NCBI RefSeq assembly: GCF_040689105.1
Contig: NZ_JBFBVU010000022.1
Coordinates: forward strand, 3,750 to 67,749
Source: Meridianimarinicoccus marinus
GTDB lineage: Bacteria; Pseudomonadota; Alphaproteobacteria; Rhodobacterales; Rhodobacteraceae
Length of the DNA stretch: 64,000 nucleotides
Direction: 5' to 3'
Below, piece after piece: positions 7,820 through 17,420 of the stretch; positions within the stretch are counted from its first letter, which is position 1; each line of letters opens with the position of its first letter. A program made the position numbers and the translations under genes. The notes under the pieces are model-generated. The model saw nothing but the letters and a program-made list of their open reading frames with translations, was not told the origin of the DNA and did no database searches.

Positions 7820-9070
7820 ATGTTCAGATTTATTCATTCCGCCGACCTCCACATCGATTCCCCGCTCAAGAGCCTTGCCCTGAAGGACGAGGAACTTGCC
7901 CTGCGTGTCGGATCGGCCACCCGTCAGGCCCTGCAAGTCATCGTGGACACGTGCATCACGCAGAAAGCCCACGCCCTGCTGATCAGCGGCGACCTGTTCG
8001 ATGGCGATATCAAGAGCATGAAGACCGCAGCCTTCGTCACCGGCCAGTTCGAACGTCTGAACAGCGCCGGCATTCGCGTCTTCCTGATCCGCGGCAACCA
8101 TGACGCCGAAAGCACGCCGTCGCGCGAGATCCAGATGCCGCCCAACGTGACCCTGTTCTCGGGCCACGGCGGCGTCGTCGAGATCCCCGAACACGGTGTG
8201 GCCATCCACGGCGTCAGCTTCAGCCAGCCCTCGGCCCCGGACAGCCTTCTGCCCCGGTTGAGGGCGCCGGTGGCGGGGCTGTTCAACATCGGGCTGCTGC
8301 ACACCAGCCTCGCCGGGGCGGCGGGGCATGACACCTACGCGCCCTGCAGCCTGCGCGAGTTGACCGGGCATGGCTTCGACTACTGGGCCTTGGGTCATAT
8401 TCATCGCCGCAAGATCTACGCAGAACACCCGTTCATCGTCATGCCCGGCATGCCGCAGGGCCGCGATATCGGCGAAGCCGGGCCCAAAAGCGCAACGCTG
8501 GTCACGGTCGAGGATGGCCATGCCACGCTGGAAGAGATCCCCACCTCGGTCGTGATCTTCGAGGCGGTGGCCTGTGATCTGGGCCAGATCGACGATTGGC
8601 GCGACGCACAGGGCGCGGTTCTGGACCGATTGCGCGACAGGGCCGGGCAGTGCGGCGCGGCTTTTCTGGTGGCGCGCGTGACCCTGACCGGCACCACCGA
8701 CCTGGCATGGAAGATTCGCCGGGATCAGGATCAGTTTCAGTTTCAATTGTCCGAGGCCCTTGTCGGGATCGGAGGGATTGCCATCGAGAAGCTGGAAGTT
8801 GCGCTGTCCGCGCACCCCCGCTCCGCGCCGGATGGCATTGCCGGGGCCGAGCTGGCAGGCCTCATGCAGGAGTTGATCGCAACCCCGGCCTTCGAGGAAC
8901 GCGCCGTGGAACTTGTGCGCGCCCTGGCCAGCGAATTGCCCCCCGACATCCGCGACGCCCTTGGTGCAATCGAGGATGAACTGACCGCCCTGGCCAAGAC
9001 CCTGACCGCCGAGGGGGTCGAGGATATTGCCGCCCGCCTCGCAGCCCCGCAGGGCGGAGACACAACGTGA
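7820..9070 (+). CDS. SbcD/YhaO-like metallophosphoesterase DNA nuclease subunit
   Basis: 416 residues. I chose the ATG at 7820 because the conserved fold begins MFRFIHSADLHIDS at once; the longer frame adds 18 atypical residues. Metal-binding motifs are DLHID (about 9-13), GDLFDG (about 57), GNHD (about 91) and GHIH (about 192), as in Mre11/SbcD nucleases. The gene overlaps the next by TGATG. Family knowledge: such nucleases pair with an SMC-like ATPase to process DNA ends or hairpins. Confidence 0.88.
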   Translation: MFRFIHSADLHIDSPLKSLALKDEELALRVGSATRQALQVIVDTCITQKAHALLISGDLFDGDIKSMKTAAFVTGQFERLNSAGIRVFLIRGNHDAESTPSREIQMPPNVTLFSGHGGVVEIPEHGVAIHGVSFSQPSAPDSLLPRLRAPVAGLFNIGLLHTSLAGAAGHDTYAPCSLRELTGHGFDYWALGHIHRRKIYAEHPFIVMPGMPQGRDIGEAGPKSATLVTVEDGHATLEEIPTSVVIFEAVACDLGQIDDWRDAQGAVLDRLRDRAGQCGAAFLVARVTLTGTTDLAWKIRRDQDQFQFQLSEALVGIGGIAIEKLEVALSAHPRSAPDGIAGAELAGLMQELIATPAFEERAVELVRALASELPPDIRDALGAIEDELTALAKTLTAEGVEDIAARLAAPQGGDTT

Positions 9071-12000
9071 TGCGGCTTCGGCGCCTCGATCTGACCCGCT
9101 TTGGCCGCTTCACGGATTTTTCCATCGACTTTGGCGTGCACAGCCCGGACCGGTCCGACCTGCATGTGATCTATGGCCCCAACGAGGCCGGCAAGACGAC
9201 CGCCTTCGAAGGCTACCTGGATCTGCTCTACGGGATGCCGACGCGCAGCCCCTATAATTTCCACCACGATTATGACCGGATGCGGGTCGGGGGCGTGCTG
9301 GAGATCGACGGAAGCCCGGTCGGTCTGACCCGGATCAAGCGACAGAAAAACAGCCTTCTGGATGCAAACGACCAACCCGTGGGGGAAACCGTCCTCGCGG
9401 GCGCGCTGGCGGGCATCACCCGCGAACAATACCGCGCCATGTTCTCGCTGGACGACGACACCATCGAGGCAGGCGGCAATGACATCCTTGCCAGCGGCGG
9501 CAACCTTGGCGAGCTTCTGTTCTCGGCGGCGGCGGGTCTGTCGGACATGACCCGAACTCTGGAACGCCTGCGAACCGGGGCCGAGGCGTTTCACAAACCG
9601 AAAGGCCGCAAGACACAGCTGGCCCTCGGCAAGCACGTCCTTGCCGATCTGCAAAAGCAAATCCGGGACAACGACCTGACGGCCAGCCGCTATCACCGCC
9701 TGAAGAAAGACCTTGAGACCGCCCGGCAGAACGACGCCGACGCCCGCGCCGCCCGGAAGGCGATCCAGTCCGACCTGTCGCACGCCCGCGCCATCGCGGA
9801 CGGCCTGCCGCTTCTGGTGCGCCTCCGGCAGGCCGAGGACGACCTGGCGCCTTTCGCCGCCTATCCGACCGTGCCGGACCAATGGGTGAAAGAGGCCAAC
9901 AGCCTGAAGGAGGCCGAGGCCACGGCGCGCACCCGGCAATCCGAGGCGCGGCAGTCCATCGACCAGATGACACGGGATGCAGAGGCGGCAGAGCTTGATC
10001 CGCAGGTTCTGGCCCAACGCGACCGGATCGATCAGGTGATGGACAGACCCTGGGCGCGGGCCGTGGACGCCGAGGACGATCTGCCCAAACGGCGTGAAAC
10101 ACGCCTTGAGCTTGAGGCCGACATCCGCGCCCTGCACCGCGATCTGGATTGGCCGTCGGACACCGCCCCGCCGGGCGAGGCCGCGCTGGCTGCCAAGGAA
10201 GCCCTCGCCCGCGCCGTCGAGGCCGCACACCGCACGCTGGACGATCGCCGGCGGGAATGCGACGCGGCCGCCGAAACGCTCGCCCGCGTGGTGGAAGAGA
10301 CACCGGCAGAGGACGACGCAGACCCGACCGATCTGCGGGCGACCCTGACCGCCTTGACCCCAGACCTTCTTGCCGAGCGCAAGGACCGGGCTGATGACGC
10401 GCTTGCCACCATCGAGACGGAGCTCGCGCACGACTGTGCCGGCCTTCTGCCCTGGCGCGGGACGCCCGAAACCCTGCCGGACCTTCTGGTGTCTGACGCG
10501 CAGCTTGCGCGGCGTCTGGAGACCTGGCGCCTGTGCCTGCAAACCCTTGAAAGGGCGCAGGACAAGCGCGCCAGCGCAAAGCTGGATCTGGAAAAATTGA
10601 CGGCCCGGTTTGACGAACTTTCGCGGGCTTGCGGCGGCGTAACCGATGCCGAGGCAGATGCCGCGCGGCAGCAGCGTGATACCCTGTGGCAAACACATGA
10701 GACCACCCTGTCGCACGCCACGGCGCAGGCCTTCCATCGCCAGATGCTGGTACACGACACCCTGCAGGACGCACGTCTTGGCATGGCGCAGGACCGCGCC
10801 CGGATTCGTGACGCGAAGGTGGCCGTGTCCGAGGCAAGGGCGGTCTGGTCCGAGGCAGACACCACCTGTCAGACGGCCATCGCGGCCCGCGACGCCTTGT
10901 TGGCGGAGTTTCGGGCCCTGCTCGCAGGTTTCGGCTTGCCGGAAGACTTCAATCCGCTGGACCTGCAGGACTGGCACGCCCGGTTGCGCCGTGCGCACGA
11001 CACATCCGAAAAGCGCGCGCGGGCGCAAGACGCGCTTGCGGCTAGCAAGGCGGTGGCCGCTGAAGCTGCGGGATGCTTGCGGGAGGTGCTCGGCCTGCCG
11101 CACAGAGACAGGACACCGCTGGCGCGGCTTGCGGACCTGGCCACGGACGAGGGGGATCGGCGGGCCAAAATTGCCGCGCAAAATGCCGCGTCGCGCAAGT
11201 CCCTGCAGGCCGCGCAACACGCCCATCAGAAGCGCGTCGCCGCGCTGAAAGAGGCCGAAGTCGCCTTTGATGCGGCGACCCTGGATTGGGAAGCTGCCGG
11301 CAAGGACTTGCCCGTCCCGCTGCGCAGGCCATCGGGTTTTCTCGACGCACTGCCCCGCTTGCGAAAGCTCCTGCAGACCGTTGCCAGTCGCGACGGGCTG
11401 CAGGAGCGTATTCTGGCCATGGAGCAGGACTTTGACGACTTTCGCCTTTCGGTCGACCGTCTGGCCCGCGATCTGGGCGAAACGGTACAGGACAATCCGC
11501 TCGCCACCGCATCGGCCCTGAAACGGCGTCTTGATACGGCCAAGGCTGCCGCGTCCGCGCAAGACGCTCGGTTGGAGCAGATCGCCCGGCACCAGCGGAC
11601 GGAAGCTACAACCTCCGCGAAACTGCGCGACGTGGACGCTGCATTGCGAAAGATGGCGCAGGGCTTCCCCGACGCCGAAGCCCTCCAGACCGCCGCTGAC
11701 CTTGTCGATGCCGTGTCGAAGGCGCGCGAGGCCGAGACCCTGCGCGGCAGGATCACGGCCCAGAAGAACGACATTGCCGCACGGCTGGGCTGCAAGGATT
11801 TCCCGGCCGCCGCCGCCCTGCTGGAGGCCCATGACCTGCCCGGGATCAGCACCCAATGCGCCACCCTTGAACGGGATCTGGCAGCGGCTGACCGGGAGGT
11901 GGATCTGGCCATCGGAAACCTGCGTATTGCGGAAAAAGAGTTGCAGGCCCTCGGCGGCGACGATGCGGTGGCCCGCCTGTCGGAACAGGCGACGACCCTG

Positions 12001-12513
12001 GCGCTCGACCTTGCCGAAAAGGCCCGCCGCTACCTTCGGGTGCAGATCGGCCTTGCAGCCGCGGAACTGGCGCTTGGCCAGTATCGCGACGCCCATCGCA
12101 GCGGCATGCTGGCGGCAACGGCCGAGGCTTTCAGAACCCTCACCTCGGGAAGTTACGAGGACCTGAAGACCCAGACCGATGGCGACAAGGAAATCCTGTT
12201 GGCCCTGCGCGCCGAGGACAAGCGGTCGGTGGCCGCCGCCGAGATGTCGAAGGGTACGCGGTTTCAACTTTACCTTGCGCTGCGACTGGCCGGGTATCGC
12301 GAATATGCCGCCAAGGGGATCGCGCTGCCGTTTCTGGCCGATGACATCATGGAAACCTTCGACAACACCCGCACCTCGGCAGCGATCAGCCTGCTGCGGG
12401 AAATGGGGCGTCACGGTCAGGCGCTTTATTTCACCCATCACGAACACGTGGTGGATCTGGCTCGTGACATCTGCGGCGACGATCTGAGGATCCATGACAT
12501 CTCGCGCCAATGA
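9070..12513 (+). CDS. SbcC/YhaN-like AAA/SMC-type ATPase
   Basis: 1,147 residues. ATG at 9070 overlaps the nuclease stop (TGATG); a GTG three bases earlier is an alternative. Walker A GPNEAGKTT is at residues 36-44, and the C-terminal Walker B region FLADD (about 1087) is followed by FTHHEHVVDLAR. Between them lie some 900 Ala/Glu/Arg/Leu-rich residues typical of a long coiled coil. The domain plan is that of YhaN/SbcC. It should form a Mre11-Rad50-like complex with the product of the preceding gene for DNA end repair. Confidence 0.9.
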   Translation: MRLRRLDLTRFGRFTDFSIDFGVHSPDRSDLHVIYGPNEAGKTTAFEGYLDLLYGMPTRSPYNFHHDYDRMRVGGVLEIDGSPVGLTRIKRQKNSLLDANDQPVGETVLAGALAGITREQYRAMFSLDDDTIEAGGNDILASGGNLGELLFSAAAGLSDMTRTLERLRTGAEAFHKPKGRKTQLALGKHVLADLQKQIRDNDLTASRYHRLKKDLETARQNDADARAARKAIQSDLSHARAIADGLPLLVRLRQAEDDLAPFAAYPTVPDQWVKEANSLKEAEATARTRQSEARQSIDQMTRDAEAAELDPQVLAQRDRIDQVMDRPWARAVDAEDDLPKRRETRLELEADIRALHRDLDWPSDTAPPGEAALAAKEALARAVEAAHRTLDDRRRECDAAAETLARVVEETPAEDDADPTDLRATLTALTPDLLAERKDRADDALATIETELAHDCAGLLPWRGTPETLPDLLVSDAQLARRLETWRLCLQTLERAQDKRASAKLDLEKLTARFDELSRACGGVTDAEADAARQQRDTLWQTHETTLSHATAQAFHRQMLVHDTLQDARLGMAQDRARIRDAKVAVSEARAVWSEADTTCQTAIAARDALLAEFRALLAGFGLPEDFNPLDLQDWHARLRRAHDTSEKRARAQDALAASKAVAAEAAGCLREVLGLPHRDRTPLARLADLATDEGDRRAKIAAQNAASRKSLQAAQHAHQKRVAALKEAEVAFDAATLDWEAAGKDLPVPLRRPSGFLDALPRLRKLLQTVASRDGLQERILAMEQDFDDFRLSVDRLARDLGETVQDNPLATASALKRRLDTAKAAASAQDARLEQIARHQRTEATTSAKLRDVDAALRKMAQGFPDAEALQTAADLVDAVSKAREAETLRGRITAQKNDIAARLGCKDFPAAAALLEAHDLPGISTQCATLERDLAAADREVDLAIGNLRIAEKELQALGGDDAVARLSEQATTLALDLAEKARRYLRVQIGLAAAELALGQYRDAHRSGMLAATAEAFRTLTSGSYEDLKTQTDGDKEILLALRAEDKRSVAAAEMSKGTRFQLYLALRLAGYREYAAKGIALPFLADDIMETFDNTRTSAAISLLREMGRHGQALYFTHHEHVVDLARDICGDDLRIHDISRQ

Positions 12514-12662
12514 CGCGTCCGGTGCCACCCTGTGCCGAACCGCAGGGCTTCCGACGTAAACTCTTGCGGGGCCTGAAGAAACCATACCACCATCATTGCC
12601 TTGCCGACGTGCCCGGTGCTAGCCTCTGGCCAACGCAAACTGGCGGGGAGGCCAAACAGCAC

Positions 12663-13085
12663 ATGCCCGGACTTACAAAGTCACTGTGGGTGTCGATTGC
12701 TCTTCTGGGACTGGCAAGCGCCGTTGCGGCCGAAGGCGACAAGACGCGTCGCGCCGAACGGCTTGACCCGCTGGTTCTGGATGCCGCCACCGGGTTTTCC
12801 ATCACCAGCTACGAGATCGAAACCGGGGTGTATTACCGCTGGCGCATTCAGGCTGACGGGCTGGAGGAATACAAACTGCTGGCCCCGGGCCTGTTCCGCG
12901 AAAGCTGGATCGACCAGGTGGTGATCGAGGACAAGGAGGTCAAACCCTTCGGACTTCACGCCGTTGAATTCGACGACGAGGGCGAGATCGACATCTGGTT
13001 CATCCCCCAGCGGCCGGGCGAATACCCGTTCTACGTCGAGGGTCTGGATACCCAGGGGTTCCGCGGAGTTTTCGTCGTCAGATGA
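12663..13085 (+). CDS. Exported cupredoxin-like protein, metal ligands not evident
   Basis: 140 residues from the ATG at 12663, which is preceded by GGGGAGG and begins a clear signal peptide (MPGLTKSLWVSIALLGLASA, cleavage near AAAEG). An ATG at 12510 overlapping the ATPase stop is possible but would bury the signal peptide. The mature domain has the beta-strand pattern of cupredoxins (IHAVEF-like, PGEYPFYVEG, GFRGVFVV), yet the usual Cys-His-Met copper set is absent; only one His is visible near the barrel. It overlaps the ankyrin gene by ATGA. Its place in a PQQ alcohol-oxidation locus suggests a periplasmic role in electron transfer or assembly. Confidence 0.65.
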   Translation: MPGLTKSLWVSIALLGLASAVAAEGDKTRRAERLDPLVLDAATGFSITSYEIETGVYYRWRIQADGLEEYKLLAPGLFRESWIDQVVIEDKEVKPFGLHAVEFDDEGEIDIWFIPQRPGEYPFYVEGLDTQGFRGVFVVR

Positions 13086-13990
13086 TCCGGCCTGTTTCGC
13101 TGTCGCTTGTCATTCTGGCCACCGCTGCGGCGGTTCAGGCGCAACCTGCCAAGCCGGTCTGCGCGGCGCTGGATGTTCGCATCGCGCAATCGCCCGCCCA
13201 TCTGGAAGGCCGGATCCTGAACGAGGCGCTGTTCGAAGCCGCCGCCCTGAACTGCCCCGAGATTGCCTCGCGGCTGCTGGAGATGGGCGCCTCGGTCGAA
13301 GCCCGCAACCGCTTTGGCGGGACGCCCCTGAACGTGGCGGCGGCACGCGGCGCGCGCGAGATCGTGGCCAGCCTGCTGGATCATGGCGCGGTTCTGGACC
13401 ATGCCAACCTTGGCGGCACTACCCCGCTGCTGGCCGCTGTGCAGGCCAGCCGCCGCCGCATGGTGACCGACCTGATCGCCGCCGGGGCAAATGTGAACGT
13501 GGCCAACCGCGAGGGCATCACCCCGGTCATGGCCGCCGCTTTCGAGGGCGACAGCCGGATGCTGGGCGCCCTGCTGGAGGCGGGCGGAGATCCCGATGTG
13601 CAGGATCGCCACGGCAAGGGCGCGCTGGTCTATGCTGCCGGGCGGGCCTTTCCCGCCATCGTCGGGCAGCTTCTGGCTGCAGGCGCTGATGCGGATCAGG
13701 TCTGGGGGTTCGATCTGACCGCGCTGATGTGGGCGGCGGGCCATGCCAATGACGCCCCGGCGGCGGACGGGATCGAGGTGGCGCGGCAGTTGCTGGACGC
13801 CGGCGCCCTGCTGTACCGTCAGGATGACCGGGGCCGCACGGCGCTGATGATCGCAGCCGAACGCGGGCATCTGATGATGGTGGACTACCTGTTGCAGGCG
13901 GGCGCCAATCCCGGCCTTCAGGACAAGACGGGCGCCCGCGCCGCGGATCTGGCCGCAAATGACCAGATCCGCGCGCTTCTACAACCCTGA
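13082..13990 (+). CDS. Exported ankyrin-repeat protein
   Basis: 302 residues with an N-terminal signal peptide (cleavage near VQAQ). From about residue 50 on there are roughly seven ankyrin repeats; the consensus TPLNVAAARG, TPLLAAVQ, TPVMAAAFEG, TALMWAAGH and TALMIAAERG is easy to follow. Repeats of this type bind partner proteins. The start overlaps the cupredoxin-like gene (ATGA). Convergent with the cytochrome c gene, three bases between stops. Likely a periplasmic scaffold for the alcohol oxidation system; the partner is unknown. Confidence 0.88.
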   Translation: MIRPVSLSLVILATAAAVQAQPAKPVCAALDVRIAQSPAHLEGRILNEALFEAAALNCPEIASRLLEMGASVEARNRFGGTPLNVAAARGAREIVASLLDHGAVLDHANLGGTTPLLAAVQASRRRMVTDLIAAGANVNVANREGITPVMAAAFEGDSRMLGALLEAGGDPDVQDRHGKGALVYAAGRAFPAIVGQLLAAGADADQVWGFDLTALMWAAGHANDAPAADGIEVARQLLDAGALLYRQDDRGRTALMIAAERGHLMMVDYLLQAGANPGLQDKTGARAADLAANDQIRALLQP

Positions 13991-13992
13991 GG

Positions 13993-14577
13993 CTACTGCA
14001 CCGCGATGGTCGTGAAATAGCGGGCCAACGCATCGATCGTGGGATCGTCGAGCTGCTTCATGGTGCTGTTCAGATCGGGCGCGTTCATACGCACGTCGTT
14101 CTTGAAGTCATGCATGGTCTGCACAAGATAGGCCGGCTGCTGGCCCGCGATGCGGGGAATGCGGCTGTCACCCTGCCACTTGCCGTGACACGCGCTGCAC
14201 TGACCGCCAGTGATGCCCTTTTCGGCCAGTTGATAGTCGCCGTCCTCGATCTGAGCGGGGATGGCGGGCCAGGGTTTCTCGGCGAAATAGGCCGCCAGTT
14301 CCTTGGCCTGATCCCGCGTGTATTCGGCGGCGATGCCGGTCATCAGGTCATGCTCGCGGCGTCCGGCGGCATAGTCGCGCAACTGGGTGTAGATGTAGAA
14401 ATACTCCTGCCCCCAGATGATGGGGTACTCCGGTTCAATCGGAATGCCATCCTCGCCGTGACAACTGCTGCACAGCGCGACCTCGTCTTCCAGGACGAAG
14501 TCTTCCATCGCCACTGCGGCGGGGGGGGATGCCAGGACGGCAAGGGATATTGCCAACGTGGCAAAGGGCAATCTCAT
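13993..14577 (-). CDS. Diheme c-type cytochrome
   Basis: 194 residues from the ATG at 14577, with GGAG nine bases upstream; a start 18 bases further 5' lacks a site. A signal peptide ends near AVAMED. Two heme-binding sites are present, CSSCH in the first third and CSACH in the second half, so this is a diheme c4-like cytochrome rather than the single-heme partner seen in many PQQ systems. It sits directly downstream of the quinoprotein dehydrogenase and probably accepts its electrons in the periplasm. Confidence 0.88.
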   Translation of the reverse strand: MRLPFATLAISLAVLASPPAAVAMEDFVLEDEVALCSSCHGEDGIPIEPEYPIIWGQEYFYIYTQLRDYAAGRREHDLMTGIAAEYTRDQAKELAAYFAEKPWPAIPAQIEDGDYQLAEKGITGGQCSACHGKWQGDSRIPRIAGQQPAYLVQTMHDFKNDVRMNAPDLNSTMKQLDDPTIDALARYFTTIAVQ

Positions 14578-14597
14578 GTTTTGGTCTCCATGCAAAC

Positions 14598-14625
14598 AAG
14601 GGGCGGACTGGTCAGCCCGCCCCTT
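14598..14625 (-). promoter_or_regulatory. Intercistronic hairpin between quinoprotein and cytochrome genes
   Basis: Perfect 9-bp stem (14598-14606 with 14617-14625, 10-base loop) in the 67-base gap. On the minus strand it is followed only by GTTTGC, a weak T run, so it is more likely an mRNA-processing or stability element or a partial attenuator than a full terminator. Confidence 0.5.
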
Positions 14626-14644
14626 TCGTCAGTTTTCTGCAGCC

Positions 14645-16345
14645 TCAGTCGGCCAGCGTGAAGGCGATGATGTTGTTGCCCCGCTTGAAGTTGAGCTGTG
14701 CGTTGCCGCCGGCGGCGACGACGATGTACTGCTGGCCTTCCACCGTATAGCTGGACGGAGGCGCGTTGACCCCGGCCCCGGCCTGGAAGCGCCACAGCTC
14801 GCCGCCGTTGGAACTGTCATAGGCCTTGAACAGACCGTTGCCCTCGCCGGTAAAGACCAGGCCGCCCGCGGTGGCAAGAATGCCGCCGATCATCGGTTCG
14901 GCGGTTCTGACCTGCCACGCGATGCCGCCGGTGTCATAGTCCACGGCGGTGACATTGCCCCACTGCTCTTCATCCGGGATCACGTCGAACGAACCGCCCA
15001 GCCACAGCTTGCCCTCGGGATAGGGGGTCGAGCGCACGGTGTAGGTCATCGGCTGATGCAGGTTGATCGCATAGCTCAGGCGCAGGTTCGGATCGATCGC
15101 CATCGGCGACCATTCCACGCCGCCATTGGCACCCGGCAGCATCCGCGCGCCTTCGGCCGTGGGCAGAGTCCACATGTCTTCCTGCGGAACCATCGCTTCC
15201 GAGAACCGGATCAACGAGCAGTCCTCGGCGTCGTGGACATAGACATGCCCGGTCTTGCCGGCGTGCAGGATCCCCTTCACGTCGTTGCCTTCGGCATCCG
15301 CGACGGTGGTGATGATCGGCGGGGACACCGCGTCCAGATCCCAGACGTCATGGGCGATGTACTGCAGGTGGCAGATGTATTCGCCGGTATCCAGATCCAC
15401 CGCGACAAGGCTGTCGGTGTACAAGTTGTCGCCCGGACGCAGGCTGCCGTCGAGGTCGGGCGACGGGTTGCCGACCACGAAATAGATCCGACGTGTCTCA
15501 AGATCGACCGCCGGATTCTGCCAGACGCCACCACCAAGGGTTTCGTAGGGGTCGCCCATTTTCGCAAGCGCGGCCTTCTCGGCATCGATGTCGCGATGCA
15601 TGTCGCGGCCGGTGGCGTCATGGGTGGCCCAGACGCCCACCGAGTCCTCGGGGATGGTGTGGAAGGTCCAGATCAACTCGCCGGTTTCGGTATCGAAGGC
15701 CTTGACGAAGCCACGGATGCCGTATTCGCCGCCGTTGGTGCCGATCAGCACCATGTTGTCGACAACGCTGGGTGCCATGGTTTCGGAATAGCCCAGTTCC
15801 GCCTCGGCGATCTGGGTTTCCCAAAGCTGTTTGCCGGTCTTGGCGTCAAGCGCCACCAGCTTGGCATCCAGTGTGCCCATGAACAGTTTGTCACCCGACA
15901 CCGCCACGCCGCGGTTGTTGGGGCCGCAGCAATAGGTGGTGACCGGACCCATGGCATGCTTGTGATGCCAGATCTGTTTGCCGGTCCGCGCGTCCAGTGC
16001 ATAGACATGGTTGAACGCCGTGGTGACATACATGATGCCGTTCACCACGATCGGCGAGGTTTCCATCGTGTCGACAATCTCGGTCTGGAAGATCCAGGCC
16101 GGGCGCAGGTTCTTGACATTGCCGGTGTTGATCTGGCTGGCCGGATAATATCGGGTCTGTGCATAGTTGCCGTTGGTGTGCAGGAAGTTGTTCCCGTCCC
16201 CCGCAGCGCGCGTCAGCATGTTTTGCGTGACCGACTGCAAGTCGCCATAAAGCGTACTTGACGAGGTCTCCTCCTGGGCGCTGGCCGCCCCTGTCAAACA
16301 TGATGCCGCGACACAAAATGCGGCAGTTGTCATCCCTCTGATCAT
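14645..16345 (-). CDS. PQQ-dependent alcohol dehydrogenase, lanthanide-type motif
   Basis: 566 residues from the ATG at 16345, preceded by GGGAGGAAACAGT; a signal peptide ends at ASAQEE. Eight-bladed quinoprotein features are present: repeated LDAKTGKQLW-type tryptophan-docking motifs, and the vicinal disulfide pair in TTYCCGPNNRG. In HDVWDLDAV the catalytic Asp is followed two residues later by a second Asp. In XoxF and PedH that second Asp binds a lanthanide, while Ca-dependent enzymes have Ala or Ser, so a lanthanide enzyme is inferred. It oxidises alcohols in the periplasm and passes electrons to cytochrome c. Slightly shorter than the usual 590-620 residues. Confidence 0.92.
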   Translation of the reverse strand: MIRGMTTAAFCVAASCLTGAASAQEETSSSTLYGDLQSVTQNMLTRAAGDGNNFLHTNGNYAQTRYYPASQINTGNVKNLRPAWIFQTEIVDTMETSPIVVNGIMYVTTAFNHVYALDARTGKQIWHHKHAMGPVTTYCCGPNNRGVAVSGDKLFMGTLDAKLVALDAKTGKQLWETQIAEAELGYSETMAPSVVDNMVLIGTNGGEYGIRGFVKAFDTETGELIWTFHTIPEDSVGVWATHDATGRDMHRDIDAEKAALAKMGDPYETLGGGVWQNPAVDLETRRIYFVVGNPSPDLDGSLRPGDNLYTDSLVAVDLDTGEYICHLQYIAHDVWDLDAVSPPIITTVADAEGNDVKGILHAGKTGHVYVHDAEDCSLIRFSEAMVPQEDMWTLPTAEGARMLPGANGGVEWSPMAIDPNLRLSYAINLHQPMTYTVRSTPYPEGKLWLGGSFDVIPDEEQWGNVTAVDYDTGGIAWQVRTAEPMIGGILATAGGLVFTGEGNGLFKAYDSSNGGELWRFQAGAGVNAPPSSYTVEGQQYIVVAAGGNAQLNFKRGNNIIAFTLAD

Positions 16346-16433
16346 ACTGTTTCCTCCCAGGTTATCATTGTGGATTTTTATTATTGTTTGCCCTAACGTA
16401 CTCCAACCCCGGTAAAAAAAACAGTCCAGTGTC

Positions 16434-17420
16434 ATGTGTCGAAGTTTCCCCTTATCTGTCATGTTAGTTAGCGCAATCATGGCCCTTTCGGTGACCCGAA
16501 ACGCCACCGCCGAAACCGGGAATGCCATTGTGCCCAACGAACGGGGCGATTCGCTGTCCATCCTGTCCCCGGATCTCGAGGTCATTCAGACCATCGAAAC
16601 CTGCGCCCGGCCGCGCGGCATCCATTTCAATGCGGATCGGAGTTCGTTTTTTGTGGGCTGCGCCGATGACGACATGATCGCCATCTACGACACCGCCACG
16701 CTGGAACTCGTCGGTCGCATTCGCGGCGTGTCGGCGCCCGAGACCTTCGATCTGCATCCCGACGGACGGCGGCTGATCGTGTCGAACGAGGAAGACGCCG
16801 CGGCTTCTGTCTATGACGTGGAAACCGGCGAGTTTCTGACCGATTATCTGACCGGCGAAGAGCCCGAAGGCGTGCAGGTGACCTCGGACGGGCGGCTTGT
16901 GTTCGTCGCCTCGGAAGCCGCCAACCTGGTGCATGTGATCGACCTTGAGGCCGACGCGGTGATCGCCGACATCCTGGTCGACACCCGCCCGCGCCGCTTT
17001 GCCCTGACCCCGGACGAGGCCGAGCTTTGGGTTTCGGCGGAACTGGCGGGCATCGTCAACATCATCGATGTCGGAACCCTGAAACTGGTCGGAGACATCC
17101 CCTTCCTGCCCACCGGGTTCCGGCCCGAGCAGGTGACCCCGGTCGATCTGGTCATCACCGCCGACGGGCAGCGCGCCTATGTGGCGCTTGGCCGGGCCAA
17201 TCATGTGGCGGTTGTCGACGTCCCGACGCGCAAGGTCATCGACTATGTTCTGGTCGGCAGCCGTGCCTGGGGGCTGGCGCTGACCGTCGACGAAAAGCGG
17301 CTGTTCGTGGCCAACGGCCTGTCCGACGATGTCACCGTGATCGACACCGAAAGCCTGAAACCCATCGCCTCGATCCCGGTGGGCCGCGTGCCCTATGACA
17401 TCCTGATCGATGATCGCTAG
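16434..17420 (+). CDS. PQQ-catabolism-associated YVTN beta-propeller protein
   Basis: 328 residues with a signal-like N-terminus (processing near RNATAE). Repeats of the type VYDVETGEFL, VIDLEADAV, IIDVGTLKLVG and VVDVPTRKVID mark a seven-bladed YVTN propeller. Proteins of this family are regularly found beside PQQ alcohol dehydrogenases and their ABC transporters; the molecular role is unsettled. It is divergent from the dehydrogenase, sharing an 88-base promoter region, and overlaps the next gene by 11 bases. An alternative start is the ATG nine codons downstream. Confidence 0.85.
   Translation: MCRSFPLSVMLVSAIMALSVTRNATAETGNAIVPNERGDSLSILSPDLEVIQTIETCARPRGIHFNADRSSFFVGCADDDMIAIYDTATLELVGRIRGVSAPETFDLHPDGRRLIVSNEEDAAASVYDVETGEFLTDYLTGEEPEGVQVTSDGRLVFVASEAANLVHVIDLEADAVIADILVDTRPRRFALTPDEAELWVSAELAGIVNIIDVGTLKLVGDIPFLPTGFRPEQVTPVDLVITADGQRAYVALGRANHVAVVDVPTRKVIDYVLVGSRAWGLALTVDEKRLFVANGLSDDVTVIDTESLKPIASIPVGRVPYDILIDDR

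Noticed and set aside
8743..12585. 1,280-codon open frame on the minus strand
   Set aside because: Antisense shadow of the ATPase gene; repetitive Gly/Val/Arg/His composition, no family motif, and the plus frame has intact Walker motifs.
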